The notes beneath the pieces were generated by a model. That model did no database searches. It worked only from the letters and a program-made list of their open reading frames with translations, and was not told the DNA's origin. Below are positions 57,425 through 64,000 of a stretch of 64,000 nucleotides of DNA, in pieces; positions within the stretch are counted from its first letter, which is position 1; each line of letters opens with the position of its first letter. Source of the stretch: Sulfuritalea sp. (lineage in GTDB: Bacteria; Pseudomonadota; Gammaproteobacteria; Burkholderiales; Rhodocyclaceae). The DNA is taken from NCBI GenBank assembly GCA_016710465.1, contig JADJVS010000016.1:930001-994000 (forward strand). The letters run 5' to 3'. The translations under genes were made by a program, and so were the position numbers.

Positions 57425-58429
57425 TTACAGCTTGTTGGGGTCGAAGCCGGTTTCTTTGTAGATGGTCTGCAGCAAGTCCTTGCCGACGCGGTCGGCCATC
57501 TTGGCGTGCACCGGTGCCATCGCCTTCTTGAATGCCATGCGCTCATCCTTGCTCGGCATATAGACAGCGGTCTTGCCACTTTTCTTGACACCCTCGAGCG
57601 CCGTGTCGTTCTCTTCCTGGGCGATCTTGTTGGCGTAGGCAGTGGCCTCCTTCATCGCCGCCTCAAGCTGGCCACGCACATCGGCGGGCAAGCCTTCCCA
57701 GAATTTCTTGTTAACGATCACCGCATAGCCAAGATAGCCGTGGTTGGTAAGGGTCAGGTGCTTCTGCACTTCATGCATCTTCTGCGTATAGAGGTTGGAT
57801 ATCGGGTTTTCCGTGCCATCGACAACGCCGGTCTGCAGCGCCTGGTAGACCTCGGAGAAGGCCATGACCTGCGGCAGGCCGCCAACCGAGCGGATCTGCT
57901 CTTCGAGCACTTTCGACGACTGAATGCGCAATTTCTTGCCTTTCAGATCCCCCGGCACCTTGATCGGCGTATTGGCGGAGAAGGACTTGAAGCCGTTGTC
58001 CCAGAATGCCAGCCCCTTGATGCCTTTGGGCTCCAGCTTGGCCATCATCGAGGCGCCGACCGGACCCTGGGTGATCTTGTGCAGATCGGCCGTGTCGTCA
58101 AAGATGTAGGGGAAATCGAATGCTTCGAACTCCTTGACGCCCAGCGGACCAAATTTCGCCAGCGATGGCGCCAGCATCTGCACGGCACCGAGCTGCAGCG
58201 CCTCCATTTCCTCCTTGTCCTTGTATAGCGCGCTGTTGGCATAGACCTCGACCTTGGCCTTGCCCTTGGTCAGTTCCGCTGCCTTTTTGGCGAAGAATTC
58301 CGAGGCCTTGCCCTTCGGCGTATCAGCGGCGACAACGTGGCTGAACTTGATGACGATCGGCGCCTGAGCCATGGCGATGGCGGAAAAGGTGGCGGCAGCC
58401 AGGCCAATGAACAGATTGCGTAGTTTCAC
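57425..58429 (-). CDS. dctP: TRAP transporter periplasmic substrate-binding protein DctP
   Basis: 334-residue periplasmic binding protein. A signal peptide (LRNLFIGLAAATFSAIAMA) is cleaved before QAPIVIKFSHV. The family signatures VVDGTENPISNLYTQK and the IRSVGG(LP)QVMAFSEVYQALQTG stretch are present; the conserved Arg should bind the substrate carboxylate. The GTG start has a strong GGAGG site at seven bases. Divergent dctB-type genes suggest C4-dicarboxylate binding. Confidence 0.95.
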   Translation of the reverse strand: MKLRNLFIGLAAATFSAIAMAQAPIVIKFSHVVAADTPKGKASEFFAKKAAELTKGKAKVEVYANSALYKDKEEMEALQLGAVQMLAPSLAKFGPLGVKEFEAFDFPYIFDDTADLHKITQGPVGASMMAKLEPKGIKGLAFWDNGFKSFSANTPIKVPGDLKGKKLRIQSSKVLEEQIRSVGGLPQVMAFSEVYQALQTGVVDGTENPISNLYTQKMHEVQKHLTLTNHGYLGYAVIVNKKFWEGLPADVRGQLEAAMKEATAYANKIAQEENDTALEGVKKSGKTAVYMPSKDERMAFKKAMAPVHAKMADRVGKDLLQTIYKETGFDPNKL

Positions 58430-58581
58430 TTTCGATCCTCCTGTAAGTTGTTGGCAAATAGCCACGAGGCCAAGCCTCGGGCAAGCCTGGTTGCGAATTC
58501 TCCACGGCGAAGGCCGGACTGCCTATTGTGGATTTCCGCAAACCGCGCCACTCTGGCGCTGCCACAAGATAACATCCCCGC

Positions 58582-60549
58582 ATGGGTACCGCCAGTTCAA
58601 GCCACAACTCAGAAAGAGCCGGCCGTTTGCGATGGCTGTGGTTCCTGCCACGCCTCGCCTTCCTGTTGTTTGTCGGTGGCGTCGCGCTGCTGCTCTGGAT
58701 ATCCGAACGATCCGACAGCGAGGAGCGCCGCGCCACCTTGATCAGCGACGTACTCTGGCTGGAACAGAATCTGCGATTTCACCTGAGCCGCAACGAAGAA
58801 CTCCTCGGCCGCATTGAACCGGCCCAAGCCGCAAGCCCGAGGGCCTTCGAGTCCTTTGCGCGAACCATGTTCGGCTTCGAAAGCGGCTTGCGCCAATTGA
58901 TCTGGGTGGATGTGGAGGGCCGCGTGAAGCAGGCCTATCCGTCGCTCATGGATCCGGCGCTGTCTATCGAAACCACGGAAGGCATGCCATCGATGCAGAG
59001 CCAGCGTCTCGCGCGTTCCCTGGGCAAACCGGTCTACAGCGCGCCCTATCCGTTTTTCAGCAATGATTGGCAGTTCGAAGTCCACGTTCCCGTTTCCCGG
59101 GAAGGACGAGTCGTTGGCATCGCGGTCGGGATCTACCGGATTCGCGAGCTGCTGGGTGACAGCGTGCCGTGGTGGCTCGCGGAACGCTATCGGATCAGTG
59201 TCGTCGGCGAGGGCGGCAAGGTGCTGGGCGCCAGATCCAAGGTTGAGTCAAGCGTCATGAATGAGGGCTATCAGGTCGCCTTCGATCCGCCGGGATGGGG
59301 ATTGGCGTTGCATTCCGTGCCCTATCACGCACCCCGCCCCGTGGCCAGTATCGTCCTTTCCGCGGCCTTGGTTGTCCTCGCCACGGTGGTTCTCTGGAGC
59401 CTCTGGATTCTTCGACGTCATGTGCTGCGGCGACAATCGGTGGAGGAGGAACTGCGCCGCGAACATACGTTCCGCAAGGCAATGGAGGATTCGCTGGACA
59501 CCGGCATGCGGGCACGAAATCTCGACGGCGAAATCACCTACGTCAATCCGGCGTTTTGTCGCATGGTCGGGTGGGCCGCCGAGGAACTGGTTGGGCGAAG
59601 GCCACCCATGCCCTATTGGGCGGACGAGCATCTCGACGAGACCCGCGCGATTCACGACCGCGTTCTTGCCGGCGACGGACCGGTCGAAGGCTTCGAATTG
59701 AAGTTCAAGCGCCGCAATGGCGAGATCATCGACGTCTTGATTCACGAAACCCCGCTCATTGGCGCGGACGACAAGCATGTCGGCTGGATGGGATCGATGG
59801 TGGACATCACGGACCGCAAACTGGCGGAAGAAAAGGCGCGCCTGCAGCAGGAACGCCTTCAATCCACCGCGCGGCTGGTGGCCGTCGGTGAAATGGCGTC
59901 GAGCATCGCGCATGAATTGAACCAGCCGCTTGCCGCGATTTCAAGCTATTGCACGGGGGCGGCGAATCTGTTGCGCAACCAGGCGCCCGCCGAGCAGGTA
60001 GTACCCGCGCTGGATAAGGCAGTGGAGCAGTCGAGACGCGCCGGCCAGGTGATTCGGCGCATCTATAGTCTCACCCGGCCCAGCGACAGTCACTTTGAGG
60101 CAGTCGATCTGGCGGAACGGGTCACCGCCACTGCTGCGCTGATCGATGGAGAAATGCGCCAGCGATCGGTACGCCTCGACCATGTCCTCCAGTCTTCACT
60201 GATAATCGACGGCGATCCGGTCCTGATCGAGCAGATTCTGCTCAACCTCCTGCGCAATGCAATGGATGCCATGCGCGACACACCGCTCGAACAACGCATC
60301 ATTGCCATTGAACTCAAGGCGGCGGATGGCTATGCTTTGCTTGAAATCGCGGATCGGGGCTGCGGAATCGATGCCGCTGTCGCGGACAATTTATTCGATC
60401 CGCTATTTACGACAAAGCCGGAAGGGATGGGGATGGGTTTGGCGATTTGCCGTTCCGTGATCGAGAGCCACCGGGGGCGGCTTTCCTTTGCGCCGAACCC
60501 CGGCGGCGGGACGGTGTTTCGGTGTTCGTTTCCATTGTCCGGCCGCTGA
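58582..60549 (+). CDS. Sensor histidine kinase of the dctPQM locus
   Basis: 655-residue two-component kinase. A first membrane helix (about 21-40) is followed by a periplasmic sensor domain (41-250) and a second helix (about 254-276). A cytoplasmic PAS domain lies at about 295-415. The H-box AHELNQPLAAI carries His444, and the catalytic domain has DRGCGIDA and GMGMGLAI. The topology matches DctB/DctS kinases that sense C4-dicarboxylates. No clear ribosome site precedes the ATG. The stop overlaps the regulator start. Confidence 0.9.
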   Translation: MGTASSSHNSERAGRLRWLWFLPRLAFLLFVGGVALLLWISERSDSEERRATLISDVLWLEQNLRFHLSRNEELLGRIEPAQAASPRAFESFARTMFGFESGLRQLIWVDVEGRVKQAYPSLMDPALSIETTEGMPSMQSQRLARSLGKPVYSAPYPFFSNDWQFEVHVPVSREGRVVGIAVGIYRIRELLGDSVPWWLAERYRISVVGEGGKVLGARSKVESSVMNEGYQVAFDPPGWGLALHSVPYHAPRPVASIVLSAALVVLATVVLWSLWILRRHVLRRQSVEEELRREHTFRKAMEDSLDTGMRARNLDGEITYVNPAFCRMVGWAAEELVGRRPPMPYWADEHLDETRAIHDRVLAGDGPVEGFELKFKRRNGEIIDVLIHETPLIGADDKHVGWMGSMVDITDRKLAEEKARLQQERLQSTARLVAVGEMASSIAHELNQPLAAISSYCTGAANLLRNQAPAEQVVPALDKAVEQSRRAGQVIRRIYSLTRPSDSHFEAVDLAERVTATAALIDGEMRQRSVRLDHVLQSSLIIDGDPVLIEQILLNLLRNAMDAMRDTPLEQRIIAIELKAADGYALLEIADRGCGIDAAVADNLFDPLFTTKPEGMGMGLAICRSVIESHRGRLSFAPNPGGGTVFRCSFPLSGR

Positions 60550-61163
60550 TGACTCCCGTCGCGCATATTGTCGATGATGATCCGGCCGTTCGCGACGCGC
60601 TGCAGTGGCTATTGCGCTCGCGCGACGTCAGCTCAGAAACATGGGATTCCGGCGAGGTCTTTCTTCACGCCGCGACGTCCGACCTGTTTGGCTGCTGCCT
60701 GCTTGATGTGCGTATGCCGGGCATGAGCGGCATAGAGCTTTTCGATCGTTTGAGAACGACCCAATGCCGGATTCCGGTGATATTCCTGACGGGCCACGGC
60801 GACGTTCCGATGGCGGTAAAGGCCCTCAAAGACGGCGCCTTCGACTTTGTCGAGAAGCCCTACGACGACAACGCGCTGGTGGACAAGGTTCTCTCAGCTT
60901 TCGCCCATGACGAACGGCGCAATGCCAGGGCCGAATCGATTCAACAGGTTCGGCAGCGCCTGGCCCAACTCACGCAACGTGAAGCGGAAGTCATGCAACG
61001 CATCCTGAGCGGAAAACTCAACAAGGTCATCGCGGACGACCTGGGAATAGCCATGCGTACCGTGGAAGTCCATCGCTCCCACATTTTCGAGAAAATGCAA
61101 GTTCGGTCGGCAGTCGAACTTTCCCAGTTGCTGGGAATCTTGCCGGAGAATCGTGATGTCTAG
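60549..61163 (+). CDS. Response regulator, FixJ/LuxR type
   Basis: 204-residue regulator. The receiver has acidic Asp9-Asp11, phosphoacceptor Asp53 in LLDVRMPG, and Lys103 in VEKPY. The C-terminal LuxR-type HTH (about 140-200) includes LTQREAEVMQRIL and the VEVHRSHIFEKM recognition region. The start overlaps the kinase stop as TGATG. It is likely to control dctPQM, which is divergent from the kinase gene. The stop overlaps the convergent tilS stop by four bases. Confidence 0.92.
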   Translation: MTPVAHIVDDDPAVRDALQWLLRSRDVSSETWDSGEVFLHAATSDLFGCCLLDVRMPGMSGIELFDRLRTTQCRIPVIFLTGHGDVPMAVKALKDGAFDFVEKPYDDNALVDKVLSAFAHDERRNARAESIQQVRQRLAQLTQREAEVMQRILSGKLNKVIADDLGIAMRTVEVHRSHIFEKMQVRSAVELSQLLGILPENRDV

Positions 61164-62128
61164 CCTAGAATTTGGAAGGAAAGCATACCCTTTGCGCACC
61201 ACAGCGAGTACGCCGGCACGTCGAGGCGCGGATGCCTGTCGTGCGCGGCTGATCGAATCTGGCGCACAAACTCATTCAATCGTGACTCGTTTGGGGTCTG
61301 GACCCCTTGCCATGTCAGCATTGCCCTAAGGAGGTTGCGCGCGCGTATTTCCGGCAATTCGCGTAGTAGCGCCAGCGGCATCGGAAAGCTCGGTGAATGG
61401 GCGCAAAGATCGAGCCGAGCGAGATTGTCAAGCAGCGTGCTGGCTTCGGCAAATCGCGCCGCAGCCGCGGCCAGTTGTTCCACCCCCCGCGGAAATCGAT
61501 CTGTCAGCGAGGGGAACACGCTGGCTCGGAGAAAGTTTCGCGTGTATCGGCAATCCAGGTTGCTTTCATCGTCAATCCATTGCAGTTTCCGGGCTGTTGC
61601 ATACTCGCTCAGGGTCTTGCGCGTGAGCGACAGGAGGGGGCGCAATAGGCAGCCACGCATTTCCGGCATCGCGGCGGCACCCCTGACGCCTGTTCCACGC
61701 AAAAGGTTGTGCAACAGTGTCTCCGCCTGGTCATCCGCGTGGTGCGCCAGCATCTTCCATTGTGCTGGGTGGGAATCCAGAATGCCGTGACGGCACCTGC
61801 GGGCCGCCGCCTCGACACCCTCGCCGCGAAGGGGTACGACGGCGACGCGAACGATATCGAGCGGAATCTTGAGCGATTGACACCGATCGGAACAGAATTC
61901 GGCCCAGGCATCGGCGTTTGCACTCAGCCCGTGATGGACGTGGATTGCCTGTAGCTGAATCGTGGCCTCGCGGGTAACAGCGTTGGCGGCATCGAGCAAT
62001 ACGCTGGAATCCATACCCCCCGAAAATCCAACGACAACAGACTCGCCGGTGGCGACATGCCGGGAAATACAGGCGGATACCGCCCGCACCACCGGATCAA
62101 CTGATGGCGTGTTCCTTGAAACGGCCAT
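61160..62128 (-). CDS. tilS: tRNA(Ile)-lysidine synthetase
   Basis: 322-residue enzyme that converts C34 of tRNA-Ile(CAU) to lysidine, so the tRNA reads AUA. The PP-loop SGGMDS is at residues 36-41. The LAHHADDQAETLLHNLLRGTG motif and the IDDESN stretch follow. The C-terminal region is shorter than in E. coli TilS (432 residues) and lacks much of the last domain, as in several betaproteobacteria. Its start lies within the end of accA. Confidence 0.93.
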   Translation of the reverse strand: MAVSRNTPSVDPVVRAVSACISRHVATGESVVVGFSGGMDSSVLLDAANAVTREATIQLQAIHVHHGLSANADAWAEFCSDRCQSLKIPLDIVRVAVVPLRGEGVEAAARRCRHGILDSHPAQWKMLAHHADDQAETLLHNLLRGTGVRGAAAMPEMRGCLLRPLLSLTRKTLSEYATARKLQWIDDESNLDCRYTRNFLRASVFPSLTDRFPRGVEQLAAAAARFAEASTLLDNLARLDLCAHSPSFPMPLALLRELPEIRARNLLRAMLTWQGVQTPNESRLNEFVRQIRSAAHDRHPRLDVPAYSLWCAKGMLSFQILG

Positions 62129-63065
62129 GGCTCATCAAACGATCGAAGCGCCGTTCGACAAGTTCGCTTGAGGATAGGCCAGCAAGCTGCTTGAGTGAGT
62201 CCTGCAAGGCCTTCTTGATGCTCTGCGCCATGGCGCGGTAATCGCGATGCGCCCCACCCACGGGCTCATTGATTATGCGATCGACCAAGCCCAGGGATTT
62301 CAGGCGGGGAGCCGTGATCCCCATGGTCTCCGCCGCGTCGCCAGCACGGTCGGCGCTTTTCCAAAGGATCGACGCGCATCCCTCCGGGGAAATCACGGAG
62401 TAGGTCGAGTACTGGAGCATGGCCACGATGTCGGCAACCGCGATGGCCAATGCACCGCCGGAACCCCCTTCGCCGATCACCGTGGCAACAATCGGCACCT
62501 TGAGTTCGGCCATCACTGCCAAATTCCGGCCAATGGCTTCGGACTGCCCGCGCTCTTCGGCATCGATTCCAGGATATGCCCCTGGCGTATCGACAAAGGT
62601 AAAGACCGGCATCCCGAACTTCTCCGCCAATTTCATCAGCCTTAGCGCCTTGCGGTAGCCTTCGGGACGTGGCATGCCGAAATTCCGGTGGATCTTTTCC
62701 TTGGTGTCGCGTCCCTTCTGGTGCCCGATCACCATGCACGACTGCCCATTGAACCGCGCCGGTCCACCAACAATGGCGTGATCGTCCGCGTAAGTACGGT
62801 CGCCGCAAAGTTCCTGAAAATCCGAAAATACAAGATCGACATAGTCGAGCGTGTACGGGCGCTGAGGATGCCGTGCCACCAAGGCGCACTGCCATGGAGT
62901 GAGCTTCGCGTAAATCTCCTTGGTCAGTGACTGGCTCTTGGCATCGAGCCGAGAGATCTCTTCCGAAATATCGACAGCGGAGTCATCCTGGACAAAGCGC
63001 AATTGCTCGATTTTCGCCTCTAACTCGGCGATAGGCTGTTCGAACTCCAGGAAGCTTGTCTTCAT
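62097..63065 (-). CDS. accA: Acetyl-CoA carboxylase carboxyltransferase subunit alpha
   Basis: 322-residue subunit of the carboxyltransferase that makes malonyl-CoA for fatty acid synthesis. It opens KTSFLEFEQPIAELEAKIEQL and shows the crotonase-fold motifs VDTPGAYPGIDAEERGQSEAI and GEGGSGGALAI. The start is chosen by family similarity. It overlaps tilS by 32 bases, consistent with cotranscription. Confidence 0.97.
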   Translation of the reverse strand: MKTSFLEFEQPIAELEAKIEQLRFVQDDSAVDISEEISRLDAKSQSLTKEIYAKLTPWQCALVARHPQRPYTLDYVDLVFSDFQELCGDRTYADDHAIVGGPARFNGQSCMVIGHQKGRDTKEKIHRNFGMPRPEGYRKALRLMKLAEKFGMPVFTFVDTPGAYPGIDAEERGQSEAIGRNLAVMAELKVPIVATVIGEGGSGGALAIAVADIVAMLQYSTYSVISPEGCASILWKSADRAGDAAETMGITAPRLKSLGLVDRIINEPVGGAHRDYRAMAQSIKKALQDSLKQLAGLSSSELVERRFDRLMSHGRFKEHAIS

Positions 63066-63116
63066 GGGACATATTTTAACAGCGCCGGCATACACCGTGA
63101 ATTGGCGCCCCCAAAA

Positions 63117-63154
63117 CAAAAGCGCCCCATCCGGTTAAACCGGAAGGGGCGTTT
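63117..63154 (-). terminator. Intrinsic terminator of the rRNA operon
   Basis: On the minus strand a GC-rich stem (ACGCCCC with GGGGCGC, enclosing an inner CCGG-TTTAA-CCGG hairpin) is followed by TTTTGTTTT, downstream of 5S rRNA and just before accA. Confidence 0.85.
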
Positions 63155-63165
63155 GGGGAGGGGAA

Positions 63166-63281
63166 GTCTGGCGTTGACCTACTTTCTCACACGGTGAAGT
63201 GCAATATCATCGGCGCGGTCTCGTTTCACGGTCCTGTTCGGGATGGGAAGGGGTGGGGCCAAGACGCTATGGACACCAGAC
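63166..63281 (-). rRNA. rrf: 5S ribosomal RNA
   Basis: 116-nt RNA; the terminal stem pairs GTCTGG with CCAGAC. Internal segments CCCATCCCGAACAGGACCGTGAAACG and the GCGCCGATGATA stretch match 5S rRNA. It follows 23S on the same strand. Confidence 0.96.
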
Positions 63282-63403
63282 TGAAAGGGGTGGGATCGAG
63301 AGGAGGGAGTCCTGGCGATCCGCTGGAAGAAGTAAAGGGGTGGGTTGTGATGCGTAAGGTTGATGCTGCAGGAGCGTAAGTGATTACGCTCACTGTTATA
63401 GGG
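63282..63403 (-). other. 23S-5S internal spacer
   Basis: About 120 bases between the rRNA genes, expected to be removed during processing. No tRNA gene was found in it. Confidence 0.7.

Positions 63404-64000
<597 letters not shown>

Overview
The window is a GC-rich, gene-dense chromosomal segment of a Gram-negative bacterium. Lipid A/KDO genes (lpxK, kdsB), BamB, Hfq-HflX-HflK-HflC, monomeric and dimeric isocitrate dehydrogenases, AceK and the ndk-to-purA gene order all fit a betaproteobacterium. The mix of pyrophosphate metabolism, glyoxylate bypass, FccAB-type sulfur chemistry and TRAP uptake suggests a Rhodocyclales-like facultative organism. That placement is inference from gene content; no 16S gene is in the window. 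The segment looks like core chromosome: no transposase, integrase, phage gene or CRISPR array was seen.

Layout. 1-2.5 kb: 3' end of murJ abutting a convergent gamma-glutamyltransferase gene. 2.5-7.9 kb: a pyrophosphate/nucleotide energy block with an H+-pumping pyrophosphatase (hppA), a divergent PPi-type phosphofructokinase, a convergent ATP-type phosphofructokinase and adenylate kinase. 7.9-10.9 kb: kdsB, a Trm112-like protein, lpxK, exbD and exbB on the minus strand. 11-16.9 kb: xseA, sodB, slyX, then a DUF192 protein, a repetitive Ala/Lys-rich exported protein, an RluE-type pseudouridine synthase and aceK. 17-20.7 kb: two unrelated isocitrate dehydrogenases in tandem (monomeric, then the AceK-type dimeric enzyme). 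20.8-24.5 kb: a cold-shock gene, clpS-clpA and rraA. 24.5-29.6 kb: isocitrate lyase behind a palindromic operator, an alpha/beta hydrolase, a LysR regulator and malate synthase. Together with aceK and the two isocitrate dehydrogenases this makes a nearly complete, locally clustered control point for the glyoxylate bypass.

29.6-34.4 kb is the least ordinary region. It holds a fusion of a NapC/NirT-type membrane tetraheme domain to a C-terminal ethylbenzene-dehydrogenase-like heme domain, a diheme cytochrome, an FccB-type flavoprotein, and a convergent diheme c4-type cytochrome. It reads as a periplasmic sulfide/sulfur electron-transfer module wired to the quinone pool.

34.4-39.7 kb: dut, coaBC, radC, rpmB-rpmG, rnr and tRNA-Leu(CAG). 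39.7-55.1 kb: one long minus-strand run, ndk-rlmN-pilW-rodZ-ispG-hisS-yfgM-bamB-der-hfq-hflX-hflK-hflC-DUF2065-hisZ-purA, with many stop/start overlaps. 55.3-61.2 kb: a TRAP C4-dicarboxylate-type transporter (dctPQM) with its divergent two-component system. 61.2-64 kb: tilS, accA, then 5S rRNA and the 3' part of 23S rRNA on the minus strand.
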